From assembly GCF_000730425.1 (NCBI RefSeq), contig NZ_CP008896.1, positions 5,394,001 to 5,458,000 on the forward strand: 64,000 nt of DNA, read 5' to 3'. Shown here piece by piece: positions 1-9,091 of the stretch. Positions within the stretch are counted from its first letter, which is position 1; every line of letters starts with the position of its first letter. Source of the stretch: Pseudomonas fluorescens. Lineage in GTDB: Bacteria; Pseudomonadota; Gammaproteobacteria; Pseudomonadales; Pseudomonadaceae. A model generated the notes under the pieces. The model had not been told where the DNA came from. It made no database searches and saw only the letters and a program-made list of their open reading frames with translations. Position numbers and translations under genes: made by a program.

Positions 1-1118
1 TGGCGCGGGTGCGGGCCAGCGGCGCAATTATCATCGGCAAGAGCAACGTGCCGGAATTTGGCCTCGGTTCGCAGACCTACAACAGCGTGTTCGGTACCAC
101 AGGCAATGCCTATGACCCGGCCTTGGTCGCGGGCGGCAGCAGCGGCGGGGCGGCAGTGGCCCTGGCACTGCGCATGCTGCCGGTGGCCGATGGCAGCGAC
201 ATGATGGGCTCGCTGCGCAACCCGGCGGCGTTCAACAATGTATTCGGCCTGCGCCCGTCCCAGGGGCGGGTGCCCCATGGGCCGGCGCCGGAGGTGTTTG
301 TCCAGCAACTGGCCACTGAAGGGCCGATGGGCCGCAGCGTGGCGGACGTGGCGCAGTTGTTGAGCATCCAGGCCGGTTATGACCCGCGGGTGCCGTTGTC
401 ACTCAAGGACGATCCCAGCGTATTCGGTGCACCGTTGGCCCGTGACTTCAAGGGCGCGCGCCTGGGCTGGCTGGGGGACTACAACGGCTATCTGCCGATG
501 GACAACGGCGTGCTGGCCTTGTGTGAATCAGCCCTCGGTGATTTCAGCGCGTTGGGCTGCGAAGTACAAAGCTGCCAGCCGGACTTTCCCATGGAGCGCT
601 TGTGGCAATGCTGGTTGGTCCATCGCCATTGGCTGGTGCAGGGCTCGCTGGGCGCGGCGTATGCCGACCCGCAAAAGCGGGCGCTGCTCAAGCCTGAAGC
701 GCAGTGGGAAGTGGAGGGCGGCCTGGGCTTGAGCGCTGCGGATGTGTATCAGGCCTCGTTGGCACGTAGCGATTGGTACCGCGCCCTGGCCAGGTTGTTC
801 GAGCGTTACGATTTTCTGCTATTGCCCAGCGCCCAAGTGTTCCCTTTCGATGCACAACAGCCTTGGCCGCGGGTTGTTGGAGGGCAGGCCATGGATACCT
901 ACCACCGCTGGATGGAGGTGGTCATCGGCCCGACATTGGCTGGCCTGCCGAGCATGAGTGTACCGGTGGGCTTCAACCCGCAAGGCTTGCCCATGGGCCT
1001 GCAAATCATCGGCCCGGCCCAGGCTGATCGCGCCGTGCTGCAACTGGCCTATGCCCATGAACAACTGACGCATTGGGTGCAGCGCTACCCTGCGCAATGC
1101 CTGAGAGCGAACACCTGA
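1..1118 (+). CDS. Amidase signature family hydrolase, 3' part
   Basis: The gene runs in from the left edge; the frame is open from base 3 and the stop ends at 1118, so about 371 residues are visible. The glycine/serine-rich core (GGSSGGAA near visible residue 43) and the following DMMGSLRNPA segment, which carries the nucleophilic serine, are hallmarks of the Ser-cisSer-Lys amidase signature family. The N-terminal part with the catalytic lysine lies outside the window. Family members hydrolyse carboxamides; the substrate cannot be read from the sequence. An IclR-type regulator follows 64 bases downstream on the same strand and may control it. An internal GTG at base 9 is not the true start, because homology continues upstream of it. 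Confidence 0.9.
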   Translation, partial: ARVRASGAIIIGKSNVPEFGLGSQTYNSVFGTTGNAYDPALVAGGSSGGAAVALALRMLPVADGSDMMGSLRNPAAFNNVFGLRPSQGRVPHGPAPEVFVQQLATEGPMGRSVADVAQLLSIQAGYDPRVPLSLKDDPSVFGAPLARDFKGARLGWLGDYNGYLPMDNGVLALCESALGDFSALGCEVQSCQPDFPMERLWQCWLVHRHWLVQGSLGAAYADPQKRALLKPEAQWEVEGGLGLSAADVYQASLARSDWYRALARLFERYDFLLLPSAQVFPFDAQQPWPRVVGGQAMDTYHRWMEVVIGPTLAGLPSMSVPVGFNPQGLPMGLQIIGPAQADRAVLQLAYAHEQLTHWVQRYPAQCLRANT

Positions 1119-1182
1119 GCGAGCGGCGGCCTGTATCTTGCTGTGAAATTCGATCATCCATCAGCAACCGGGAGATCACGCC

Positions 1183-1953
1183 ATGGGCAGCAACGCCGAC
1201 ACAGGGACTGTGCGCTCAGTGGAGCGGGCACTGGCCATCATCGAATTGCTGGGTGAGCACCAGGCCCTGGGGCTTGAGGAACTGCATTATCTGACGCGCC
1301 TGCCCAAGGCCACGGTGTCGCGGATGCTGTTGACGTTGCAGGAACAGGGCTGGATCTATCGCGGCCTGAGCGACCGGCGTTATCGCCTCAGTGCCCGGCG
1401 CTTGTTTGGCGACACCCAGCAACGCTTCAAGCGGCGCCTGGTGGAATGTGCAGCGCCCTGGCTGCTGGAACTCAGCGAGCGCACCGGGCTGGTGGCCGAT
1501 TTGTCGAATTTCGACGGCGAGCGCCTGGAAGTCATGGAAAGCGCGATCCCCACGGTGTTGCGCAAGCTGTACCCGAACAACTGCCAGATCGTCGGCCAGC
1601 ATGCCAGCCTGTTCCACTCGGCCATGGGCAAGGCGTGCCTGGCTGAACTGGCGGCCGATGAAGTACAGCGCCTGGCCAGTCGCGAGCATGTGCCGGCCGA
1701 CGATCAGTACCGCGCCTGCGAACAATCCCAGCATCAAGGGTTTGGCCAGCGTACCGAAGGGTATTGGGAATACCCGGTGCGCTTGCCGTTCCTGATCCGC
1801 GCGGTGGCGTTGCCGGTGCGGGCCAATGGACGCCTGGTGGGAAGCATGGCGTTGCATTGGCCGATGCACCAGGCGCCGGTGGAGCGGGTGTTGAGCCTGC
1901 ACCTGGCCAGCCTGGAGGCGACCGTGCAAGGTGTGCAGCACGCTTTGGCCTGA
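1183..1953 (+). CDS. IclR family transcriptional regulator
   Basis: A 256-residue protein with the IclR layout: an N-terminal winged helix-turn-helix (about residues 10-75, including LPKATVSRMLLTL as recognition helix) followed by an effector-binding domain. The family binds DNA as dimers or tetramers and responds to small aromatic or organic acids. It lies just downstream of the amidase gene on the same strand, so it probably regulates that gene or a pathway to the left of the window. The start ATG at 1183 is preceded by a GGGAGA ribosome site. A perfect REP-type hairpin follows the stop codon. The ligand is unknown. Confidence 0.88.
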   Translation: MGSNADTGTVRSVERALAIIELLGEHQALGLEELHYLTRLPKATVSRMLLTLQEQGWIYRGLSDRRYRLSARRLFGDTQQRFKRRLVECAAPWLLELSERTGLVADLSNFDGERLEVMESAIPTVLRKLYPNNCQIVGQHASLFHSAMGKACLAELAADEVQRLASREHVPADDQYRACEQSQHQGFGQRTEGYWEYPVRLPFLIRAVALPVRANGRLVGSMALHWPMHQAPVERVLSLHLASLEATVQGVQHALA

Positions 1954-1971
1954 CGCCGGATCGGGCTTGTG

Positions 1972-1995
1972 TGGGAGCGGGCTTGCCCGCTCCCA
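1972..1995. terminator. REP-type perfect hairpin after the IclR gene
   Basis: An 11-bp perfect inverted repeat (TGGGAGCGGGC, loop TT, GCCCGCTCCCA), 19 bases after the IclR stop codon. It is a single unit of the GGGAGCGGGC REP family seen elsewhere in the window. It can fold in RNA and probably limits read-through, although no long T-run follows. Confidence 0.6.
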
Positions 1996-2080
1996 TATTT
2001 AAATTGCCGGGGCCGTTACATTGCGCGCGGCTGGCCGGCCAGTTAAGGTTCGAGCAGGTTTTTCTTCGCGTGAGTGTTTA

Positions 2081-2668
2081 ATGTTCAACACATCCGTCTT
2101 CAAGCCCCTGGCCTTCCTGCTAGTGGCCGCCGCCATGCCCGCGCAGGCCGCCTGGTACCTGGATAACGAATCCTCACGGTTGTCGTTCGTCACCACCAAA
2201 AACACCGATATTTCCGAAGTCCAGCGCTTTTTGGTGCTGCACGGCAAGGTCGAAGAGAGCGGTGCGGCGCAGTTGGAGGTTGAGCTGGAGTCGATCAACA
2301 GTGGCATCCCGCTGCGCGATGAGCGCATGCGCAACGACCTGTTCCAGATCAAGAGCCACCCTGATGCGCTGATCAACGCGCAAATCAACCTGCAACCCAT
2401 CAGCGACCTGGCTACCGGCGCGCAACTGGAATTGCGCCTGCCGCTGTCGGTCACCCTGCACGGCAAGACCCAGACCTACAACGCCGAACTGCTGGCAACG
2501 CGCCTGGACGACCGGCGCTTCCAGGTGGTGACCCTGGAGCCGCTGGTGCTGCATGCCAGGGATTTTGACTTGCTCCCCGGTGTAGAGACCTTGCGCAAGG
2601 CTGCTGGCCTTGACGCGATCAGCCTGTCGGTGCCGGTGGGTGCGGTGCTGATTTTCACGGCGCGCTGA
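2081..2668 (+). CDS. YceI family periplasmic protein
   Basis: A 195-residue protein with an N-terminal signal peptide (about residues 1-22, ending MPAQA|A) and a YceI-like lipocalin-fold domain: the opening WYLDNESSRLSFVTTKN, the central LRDERMRNDLF segment and the closing DFDLLPGVETLRKAAG are typical. YceI proteins bind polyisoprenoid-type lipids in the periplasm; the physiological role here is unknown. The ATG at 2081 was chosen because it begins the signal peptide; a longer in-frame start at 2021 adds only non-hydrophobic residues. The next gene starts one base after the stop, so the two are probably co-transcribed. Confidence 0.88.
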   Translation: MFNTSVFKPLAFLLVAAAMPAQAAWYLDNESSRLSFVTTKNTDISEVQRFLVLHGKVEESGAAQLEVELESINSGIPLRDERMRNDLFQIKSHPDALINAQINLQPISDLATGAQLELRLPLSVTLHGKTQTYNAELLATRLDDRRFQVVTLEPLVLHARDFDLLPGVETLRKAAGLDAISLSVPVGAVLIFTAR

Positions 2669-2669
2669 T

Positions 2670-3827
2670 ATGAGTGGCGCGGTGTTCCCCTGGCGCAGCG
2701 CCAACCGCTTCGAATTGTTGATCGACGGCCCTAATTTCTTTCCGCAGATGCTTGTGGCGATCGCCCGTGCGGAACGTCAGGTAGAGCTTGAGCTGTATCT
2801 GGTGGAGGCGGGCGCCTGTGCCGAGGAGATGGTCAAGGCCCTGGTGCAGGCGGCCGAGCGTGGGGTGCAGGTGCGTTGCCTGTTCGATGACTACGGCAGC
2901 CTGGCGTTTACCCTCAGCCTGCGGCGCCGTTTGCTCGACGCCGGAGTGCAGTTGCGCTTCTACAATCGCCTGCGCTGGCGCCGCTGGATGCGCAACCTCT
3001 ACCGCGACCACCGCAAACTGCTGTTGGTCGACCAGACCATCGCCGTGGTGGGCGGTACCGGGGTCACCGATGAGTTCTGGACCCCAGGGCAGGACACCTG
3101 TGAGTGGCACGAAGTCATGGTGCAAATCAGCGGTCCGCTGGTGCTTGATTGGCAAGCCCTGTTCGATCGCCAGTGGCAGGTCAACGACCACCGCCGTGCC
3201 TGGAAGCCAGCCACACACTTTGGTTTGCCGCGCCTGCCCAAACTGCCGGCAACTGGCCCAGGCCTGGGGCGGGTGGCGTATGCCGACGCCGGCCAGCATC
3301 GTGACATTTTGCAGTCGCTGATCCGCGCCTTGAACAGCGGCCAGCGCCGTATCTGGCTGGCCACGCCGTACTTCTTGCCCACTTGGGGCGTGCGCCGGGC
3401 CCTGCGCCGGGCAGCCGGGCGCGGTGTGGACGTGCGCCTGCTGCTGACCGGGCCGCGCACCGACCACCCTTCGGTGCGTTACGCCGGGCACCGCTATTAC
3501 CCGCGCTTGCTCAAGTCGGGGGTGAAGATCTTTGAGTACCAGCCGTGTTTCCTGCACCTGAAGATGGTGCTGGTGGACGAGTGGGTCAGCGTCGGCTCGT
3601 GCAATTTCGATCACTGGAACCTGCGCTTCAACCTGGAGGCCAACCTGGAAGCGCTGGACCCGGCGTTGACCCAGGCGGTGGCGGGCAGTTTCGAGCGCGA
3701 TTTTGCCCAGAGCCAGGCGGTCAGCCTGGAGGCATGGAAGGCCCGGCCGTTGTGGCGGCGGGTGAAGCAGCGGGTGTGGGGCTGGATTGATCGGTTGGTG
3801 GTCAACCTGTTGGATCGGCGCGGTTAG
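2670..3827 (+). CDS. Phospholipase D family cardiolipin synthase (ClsB-like)
   Basis: A 385-residue protein with two HxKx4D catalytic motifs (HRKLLLVD from His114 and HLKMVLVD from His296) and the GG/GS-N residues after each, the signature of the phospholipase D superfamily. Length, single-domain organisation and absence of N-terminal membrane helices resemble ClsB rather than ClsA, so the likely reaction is cardiolipin synthesis from phosphatidylglycerol at the inner membrane. The C-terminus is rich in Arg and Trp, suitable for membrane contact. It starts one base after the yceI-like gene and is presumably translated with it. Another PLD-type transferase function cannot be excluded. Confidence 0.85.
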   Translation: MSGAVFPWRSANRFELLIDGPNFFPQMLVAIARAERQVELELYLVEAGACAEEMVKALVQAAERGVQVRCLFDDYGSLAFTLSLRRRLLDAGVQLRFYNRLRWRRWMRNLYRDHRKLLLVDQTIAVVGGTGVTDEFWTPGQDTCEWHEVMVQISGPLVLDWQALFDRQWQVNDHRRAWKPATHFGLPRLPKLPATGPGLGRVAYADAGQHRDILQSLIRALNSGQRRIWLATPYFLPTWGVRRALRRAAGRGVDVRLLLTGPRTDHPSVRYAGHRYYPRLLKSGVKIFEYQPCFLHLKMVLVDEWVSVGSCNFDHWNLRFNLEANLEALDPALTQAVAGSFERDFAQSQAVSLEAWKARPLWRRVKQRVWGWIDRLVVNLLDRRG

Positions 3828-3914
3828 TAAGCGCTCGATTTCAAGGAACTCGATGGTGGAACTGTCGGTGCTCATCACACCACAGAAAAATGCTCAATTT
3901 TAGTTCCTACCGAC

Positions 3915-3936
3915 GAGTGCTGATGAGCCGGCACTC
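3915..3936. repeat. Small inverted repeat upstream of the orphan gene
   Basis: GAGTGC and GCACTC arms separated by 10 bases in an AT-richer stretch between the phospholipase D gene and the unrecognised gene at 3961. It could be an operator or part of a leader hairpin. No clear promoter elements were recognised here. Confidence 0.3.
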
Positions 3937-3960
3937 ATTAAGACCAATGAGTAATCAATA

Positions 3961-4422
3961 ATGACGTCACCCATCAATTTATCCTCACTCCCTACCCATC
4001 AGGCAACGTATGGCCGAGTGCGCCGTGATACGGAAAGTGCTGATGAGGCCAACAGGTTGTTCAACGACCTGGCCAGTTCTCCGACTCAAGAAAGACAACA
4101 GCGTTTGACTACAGCGCTGGGACAGGTGCAGATCTACAACCCTCCGGGCATGTGGTTGAACGATTCTGCCCGCAACCGATTCGATGACTTGACGAGGGAC
4201 TTCGCGCAAAAACAGGACATCAGTTATGACGAAGCTCATGATTTGATCAAGGAAAAACTGAGAGAAGAGGCTCCGGAACTCCTGCTCAAAGAGATTCCTG
4301 CCGACCTCATTACAGCCGACTCCAAGTGGGAGAACGTCATTGAAAAGGCTGCTCGAGTCAAAGATAACGTCAGTCTTGAAAACATGACCTACTCAGCGTT
4401 CAAGCAGGCTTATCTCACGTAA
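3961..4422 (+). CDS. Unrecognised 153-residue protein
   Basis: I do not recognise this protein. It is hydrophilic and strongly charged, with no signal peptide, membrane segment or cysteine-rich motif. The middle (about residues 65-110) looks helical with acidic and basic clusters (DLTRDFAQKQDISYDEAHDLIKEKL is one such stretch, given here only as its start DLTRDFAQ and end IKEKL). Base composition is visibly less GC-rich than its neighbours and the ribosome site is weak, which hints at recent acquisition. It stands alone between the phospholipase D gene and the converging bglX. A secreted or effector-type role is possible but nothing in the sequence proves it. Confidence 0.6.
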   Translation: MTSPINLSSLPTHQATYGRVRRDTESADEANRLFNDLASSPTQERQQRLTTALGQVQIYNPPGMWLNDSARNRFDDLTRDFAQKQDISYDEAHDLIKEKLREEAPELLLKEIPADLITADSKWENVIEKAARVKDNVSLENMTYSAFKQAYLT

Positions 4423-4455
4423 TACAGACAAGCGATAACCTGTTCTACCTGAACA

Positions 4456-4532
4456 GCGCTGGCTTGTCTGCGATGCAGGCACCTTGGTGCAACGGATAGA
4501 CCGAGGTGTCTGCATCGCCGGCAAGCCAGCGC
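4456..4532. repeat. REP-like inverted pair between convergent genes
   Basis: Two diverged copies of the GCGCTGGCTTG..GCGATGCAG unit in inverted orientation, separated by about 20 bases, between the orphan gene and the end of bglX. The arms match imperfectly (TGTCTGCGATG against CATCGCCGGCA). It probably acts as a bidirectional transcription stop. Confidence 0.6.
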
Positions 4533-4549
4533 CTACATACAGCCTTGAA

Positions 4550-6841
4550 TCAGAGCAGTTCGAAGCTCTGTTGCTGCACATCCTGGGAGTCCAGGCCGAT
4601 CTGCACATTGAACTGGCCGGGTTCGGCCGCGAACTTGAGCTGGGTGTTGTAGAACTTCAAGTCATCCTCGGTAATGCTGAAGTGCACCACCTTCGATTCA
4701 CCAGCCTTGAGCTGGATCTTCTGGAAGTTCTTCAGCTCCTTGATCGGGCGGATCATCGAGCCGGCCACGTCCTGGATGTATAGCTGCACCACGGTCTCGC
4801 CGTCGAGCTTGCCGGTGTTTTTCAGGGTGACGCTGGCGTCGAGCTTGCCGGTCTTGTTCAGGGTAGTGGACGACAGTGCCATGTCCGACAGGCTGAAGCG
4901 GGTGTAGCTCAGGCCATAACCGAACGGATACAGGGGGCCGGTGGTGTCGTCGAAGTACTGCGAGGTGTAGTTGCCGGGTTTGCCTGGCGTGAACGGCCGG
5001 CCAATGGTCAGGTGGTTGTAGTAGGTCGGAATCTGCCCCACGGAGCGTGGGAAGGTGATTGGCAGCTTGCCCGAAGGGTTGTAGTCACCGAACAACACAT
5101 CGGCAATCGCGTTGCCGCCTTCGGTGCCGGCGAACCAGGTTTCGAGGATCGCATCGGCTTGCTGGCTCTCTTCGAGGATCGACAGTGGCCGGCCATTCAT
5201 CAGCACCAGCACCAATGGCTTGCCCGTAGCCTTGAGGGCCTTGATCAGGTCGCGCTGGCTTTGCGGGATGTTCAGGTCGGTACGGCTCGATGATTCATGG
5301 GACATGCCACGGGACTCGCCCACGGCGGCCACCACCACATCGGCGTTTTTCGCGGCCTTGACCGCCTCGTCGATCAGGACCTGGGCTGGACGCGGGTCAT
5401 CCACCACTTCCGGGGCATCGAAGTTGAGGAAGTTCAGGTAGTCCACCACCGCCTTGTCGCTGGTGATGTTGGCACCGCGCGCGTAGATCACCTTGCCCTT
5501 TTCGCCGATCACCGCATTCATGCCGTCCAGCAGGGTCACCGATTGCTCTGGTTTACCGGCGGCGGCCCAACTGCCCATCATGTCGATGGGGGCCTTGGCC
5601 AGCGGGCCGACCAGGGCGATGGTCGCGGATTTCTTCAGGGGCAGGGTGTCGTTCTGGTTCTTCAGCAACACCAGGCTGCGCCGCGCGATGTCGCGGGCTT
5701 CGCTGCGGTGCAGGCGGCTTTCGGCATAGGTGTCGACCGGGTCATCCTCGGCCTTGCCGATACGCAGGTACGGGTCGGCAAACAGGCCCATGTCGTACTT
5801 GGCACCGAGCACTTCACGCACGGCATTGTCGATGTCTTTTTGCTCGATCTCGCCGGACTTGAGCAGCCCTGGCAATTCCTTGCCGTAGAGCTGGTCGTTC
5901 ATGCTCATGTCGATGCCGGCCTTGATCGCCAGCTTGGCCGCTTCGCGACCGTCCTTGGCCACGCCGTGCTTGATCAGCTCGAAGATCGCGCCATGGTCAC
6001 TCACGGTCAGGCCCTTGAAGCCCCATTCCTTGCGCAGCAGGTCATTCATCAGCCAGGTGTTGGCGGTGGCGGGCACGCCGTTGATCGAGTTCAACGCCAC
6101 CATCACCCCGCCGGCGCCGGCCTTGATCGCTGCATGGTAGGGCGGCAGGTAGTCCTGATACATCTTGACCGGGCTCATGTCGACCACGTTGTAGTCGCGC
6201 CCGCCTTCCACCGCGCCGTACAGGGCGAAGTGCTTGACGCTGGCCATGAGGCTGTCGGCCTGGGCCGGGCTGGGGCCCTGGAAGGCCTTGACCATCACTT
6301 CGCTGATGCGCGACACCAGGTAGGTGTCTTCGCCGAAGCCTTCGGAGGTGCGGCCCCAGCGCGCGTCGCGGGAGATATCGACCATGGGGGCGAAAGTGAT
6401 GTCGAGGCTGTCCGCCGCCGCTTCCTTGGCGGCAATGCGCCCGGAGCGAGCGATGGCGTCCATGTCCCAGCTCGATGCGAGGGCCAGGCTGATCGGGAAA
6501 ATGGTGCGGTGGCCGTGGATCACGTCGTAGGCGAAGAACATCGGGATCTTCAAGCGGCTGCGCATGGCCGCGTCCTGCATCGGACGGTTTTCCGGGCGGG
6601 TGATGGAGTTGAACGTGCCGCCAATGCGCCCGGCGGCGATTTCCTTGCGGATCATCTCGCGGGGCATTTCCGGGCCGATGCTGATCAGGCGCAATTGGCC
6701 GATCTTTTCATCGAGGGTCATCTGCTTGAGCAGGTCGCTGACGAACGCGTCCTTGTCTTTAAGCGCAGCGGGCTTGGTCTCGGCAACGACGGAGTGACTG
6801 GCCAGAGTGGCAACAAGGCCCAGCAAACACAGCTTTTTCAT
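4550..6841 (-). CDS. bglX: Periplasmic beta-glucosidase BglX (GH3)
   Basis: A 763-residue glycoside hydrolase family 3 enzyme with a signal peptide (about residues 1-20, MKKLCLLGLVATLASHSVVA). The N-terminal TIM-barrel domain carries the nucleophile motif TVSDHGAI (Asp282), followed by the alpha/beta sandwich domain (about 390-600) and a C-terminal fibronectin-III-like domain. Length and motifs match E. coli BglX. It releases glucose from beta-linked oligosaccharides in the periplasm. It is a single gene, converging with the orphan gene and divergent from lemA across about 250 bases. Confidence 0.95.
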   Translation of the reverse strand: MKKLCLLGLVATLASHSVVAETKPAALKDKDAFVSDLLKQMTLDEKIGQLRLISIGPEMPREMIRKEIAAGRIGGTFNSITRPENRPMQDAAMRSRLKIPMFFAYDVIHGHRTIFPISLALASSWDMDAIARSGRIAAKEAAADSLDITFAPMVDISRDARWGRTSEGFGEDTYLVSRISEVMVKAFQGPSPAQADSLMASVKHFALYGAVEGGRDYNVVDMSPVKMYQDYLPPYHAAIKAGAGGVMVALNSINGVPATANTWLMNDLLRKEWGFKGLTVSDHGAIFELIKHGVAKDGREAAKLAIKAGIDMSMNDQLYGKELPGLLKSGEIEQKDIDNAVREVLGAKYDMGLFADPYLRIGKAEDDPVDTYAESRLHRSEARDIARRSLVLLKNQNDTLPLKKSATIALVGPLAKAPIDMMGSWAAAGKPEQSVTLLDGMNAVIGEKGKVIYARGANITSDKAVVDYLNFLNFDAPEVVDDPRPAQVLIDEAVKAAKNADVVVAAVGESRGMSHESSSRTDLNIPQSQRDLIKALKATGKPLVLVLMNGRPLSILEESQQADAILETWFAGTEGGNAIADVLFGDYNPSGKLPITFPRSVGQIPTYYNHLTIGRPFTPGKPGNYTSQYFDDTTGPLYPFGYGLSYTRFSLSDMALSSTTLNKTGKLDASVTLKNTGKLDGETVVQLYIQDVAGSMIRPIKELKNFQKIQLKAGESKVVHFSITEDDLKFYNTQLKFAAEPGQFNVQIGLDSQDVQQQSFELL

Positions 6842-6957
6842 GAATATCCTTTTTCGGCGTGCTACACAGCATCACGGGTATGCTGAGCGGCCAAAATGTG
6901 GGGAGCGTCTATTGTTGTTCGGGTGTTGTGTGGATAAATACCGCACACTTCTGGGCT

Positions 6958-6978
6958 CTTTATGAACTATCCATAAAG
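6958..6978. promoter_or_regulatory. Inverted repeat in the bglX / lemA divergent region
   Basis: CTTTATG and CATAAAG form a perfect 7-bp inverted repeat with a 7-base spacer in the divergent intergenic region between bglX and lemA. Its position suits an operator for either gene. No partner regulator is encoded nearby, so this is a weak suggestion. Confidence 0.3.
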
Positions 6979-7094
6979 AAGGGCATCTTTTAGCTGATTG
7001 GCTCGATGTAATCCAGTGGTGGCGGATTATGCCCCAAGCGCGAGTTGTATAGGGTCAGTCGTCAAATTCCATAAGGTCGGTCAGGAGAAACACC

Positions 7095-7703
7095 ATGCAA
7101 GCAGCACAGACTATTCGATGGGGCTGGAAAGCCGCGGCCCTGCTACTGATCAGCAGCGTGCTGAGCGGTTGCGGCATCAACAAGATCCCGACCCTGGACG
7201 AACAGGTCAAGGCGGCCTGGGCCCAGGTGCAGAACCAGTATCAACGGCGTGCCGACCTGATCCCCAACCTGGTGGAAGTGGTCAAGGGCTACGCAGCCCA
7301 TGAGCAAGACACGCTCACTGCCGTGATCGAAGCGCGGGCCAAGGCGACCTCGATCCAGGTCGATGCCAGCACCCTCGATAACCCAGAAAAACTCAAGCAG
7401 TTCCAGCAGGCCCAGGAAGGCCTGAGCGGTGCCCTCAGCCGCCTGATGGTGGTGTCCGAGCGCTATCCGGACCTCAAGGCCAACCAGAACTTCCTGGCCC
7501 TGCAATCGCAGCTCGAAGGTACGGAAAACCGCATCAGCGTGGCCCGTCGTGACTTTATCGCCGCTGTGCAGGCCTTCAACACCGAGATCCGTACCTTCCC
7601 TGGCCGCCTGTGGCACAGCGTGATGTACAGCGACCTGCCGGTGCGCGCCAACTTCGAGGCCACCAGTGCCGATGCCGATAAAGCGCCGCAAGTGAAATTC
7701 TGA
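7095..7703 (+). CDS. LemA family lipoprotein
   Basis: A 202-residue LemA family protein. The N-terminus is a lipoprotein signal with lipobox LSGC (Cys about residue 26), followed by the typical NQYQRRADLIPNLVEVVKGY segment and a long alpha-helical bundle. LemA proteins are membrane-anchored and extracytoplasmic; their role is poorly defined. The start ATG has an AGGAGA ribosome site. The stop codon overlaps the start of the next gene (TGATG at 7701-7705), so the two are translationally coupled. The LemA plus TPM-domain arrangement is conserved in many bacteria. Confidence 0.9.
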   Translation: MQAAQTIRWGWKAAALLLISSVLSGCGINKIPTLDEQVKAAWAQVQNQYQRRADLIPNLVEVVKGYAAHEQDTLTAVIEARAKATSIQVDASTLDNPEKLKQFQQAQEGLSGALSRLMVVSERYPDLKANQNFLALQSQLEGTENRISVARRDFIAAVQAFNTEIRTFPGRLWHSVMYSDLPVRANFEATSADADKAPQVKF

Positions 7704-8428
7704 TGACCTGGCGTGCAGGGTGGCTGGCGGCGCTGCTGCTGGCCGTGAGCCTGACTGCTCAGGCGGCTCCGGACTTTCCGGCGCTGACTGGGCGTGTGGT
7801 CGACAACGCGCAGATGATCGACCCGCCGGTGCGTGCGCAACTGAGCCAGCAATTGCAGGCGCTGGAGCAAACCAGCGGCGATCAGATCGTGGTGGTCACG
7901 GTGCCCGACCTGCAAGGCCTGCCCATTGAAGACTTCGGTTATCAACTGGGCCGGCACTGGGGCATTGGCCAAAAGGGCAAGGACAACGGCGCGCTGTTGA
8001 TCGTGGCCCGGGACGAGCGCCAGTTGCGCATCGAAGTGGGCTATGGCCTGGAAGGCGTGCTCACGGATGCGCAGTCGTGGGTGATCATCAACCAGGTGAT
8101 CGCGCCCAAGTTCAAGGCGGGCAATTTCACCCAGGGCATCAGCGACGGCGTGGCGGCCATGATCCAGGTGGTCGGCGGTGAGCCGTTGGCCGTGCCGGCC
8201 CATGTGGCAGACCCTAACTTCGCCAAGGACAACCCGGCGTTCTCCATCGGCCTGTTCATTCTGTTGCTGGTGGTGTTGTGGCTGTGTAACCGCATGGGCC
8301 TGCCGGTGGGCGCCATTTTGCTGGCCATTCTCAGCAGCAGTGGGCGTGGCGGCGGAGGCGGCGGGGGTGGTGGCTTCAGGGGCGGCGGTGGCGGTTTTGG
8401 CGGCGGCGGGGCTTCGGGTGGCTGGTAA
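7703..8428 (+). CDS. TPM domain protein, YgcG type, with Gly-rich tail
   Basis: A 241-residue protein with a signal peptide (to about residue 23, ending AQA), a TPM_phosphatase (DUF477) domain (about 28-155: FPALTGRVVDNAQMID, NGALLIVARDERQLRIEVGYGLEGVLTD), one membrane helix (about 180-205) and a C-terminus of almost pure glycine with Arg, Phe and Ser. The TPM domain faces the periplasm; a membrane-repair or quality-control role is suspected for the family. It is coupled to lemA by a TGATG overlap and followed by a second TPM-type gene. Confidence 0.88.
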   Translation: MTWRAGWLAALLLAVSLTAQAAPDFPALTGRVVDNAQMIDPPVRAQLSQQLQALEQTSGDQIVVVTVPDLQGLPIEDFGYQLGRHWGIGQKGKDNGALLIVARDERQLRIEVGYGLEGVLTDAQSWVIINQVIAPKFKAGNFTQGISDGVAAMIQVVGGEPLAVPAHVADPNFAKDNPAFSIGLFILLLVVLWLCNRMGLPVGAILLAILSSSGRGGGGGGGGGFRGGGGGFGGGGASGGW

Positions 8429-8456
8429 TGACAATAACTAAAGAGCATCTACAACC

Positions 8457-9074
8457 ATGGCTTTACTGACAGAACACGAGCAGCGCCAGGTCGCCGAAGC
8501 GATCGCCAGGGTCGAGCAACAGACCGACGCCGAACTGGTGACCGTACTGGCCGCCCGCGCCGACGACTACGCCTACATACCGCTGTTGTGGGCCAGTGTG
8601 GTGGCGTTGGTGGTACCGGGGATCGTGCATTACCTGTCGGGCTGGTTGACCATGCACACCTTGCTGCTGGCGCAATGGGCGACGTTTATCGTGCTGTGCC
8701 TGGTGTTCCGCCTGCCGGCGATCACCACCCGCCTGATCCCGCGCTCGGTACGGCATTGGCGCGCGTCGAACCTGGCACGCCGGCAGTTCCTGGAGCAGAA
8801 CCTGCACCACACCCTGGGCAGCACCGGGATGTTGATTTTTGTCAGCGAGGCCGAGCGTTATGTGGAGATCCTGGTGGATGACGGAATTTCCCAGCGGCTG
8901 GATGACAGCCGTTGGGATGCCATCGTCAGGACGTTTACCCAGCAGGTGAAGCAGGGGCAGACGTTGGCTGGGTTTATCGCGTGTATCGAGGCCTGTGGCG
9001 AACTGCTCAAGGTGCATGTGCCGCAGACCCACACCCGTAACGAGTTGCCCAACCGCCTGATCGTCCTCAAGTAA
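8457..9074 (+). CDS. TPM domain membrane protein
   Basis: A 205-residue protein that begins with the short TPM-type region (LTEHEQRQVAEAIARVEQQTDAELVTVLA), has two hydrophobic segments (about residues 40-62 and 68-90) and continues with the second half of the TPM domain (TGMLIFVSEAERYVEILVDDGIS). The membrane hairpin inserted into the domain is characteristic of the third gene in LemA-TPM-TPM clusters. It lies 28 bases after the glycine-tailed TPM gene, so the three probably form an operon that ends at the REP pair downstream. Confidence 0.85.
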   Translation: MALLTEHEQRQVAEAIARVEQQTDAELVTVLAARADDYAYIPLLWASVVALVVPGIVHYLSGWLTMHTLLLAQWATFIVLCLVFRLPAITTRLIPRSVRHWRASNLARRQFLEQNLHHTLGSTGMLIFVSEAERYVEILVDDGISQRLDDSRWDAIVRTFTQQVKQGQTLAGFIACIEACGELLKVHVPQTHTRNELPNRLIVLK

Positions 9075-9091
9075 CCTGTGGCCACCACCTT

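Noticed and set aside
5297..6886. A 529-codon open frame antisense to bglX
   Set aside because: It is a shadow of a well-supported GH3 gene; no family features.
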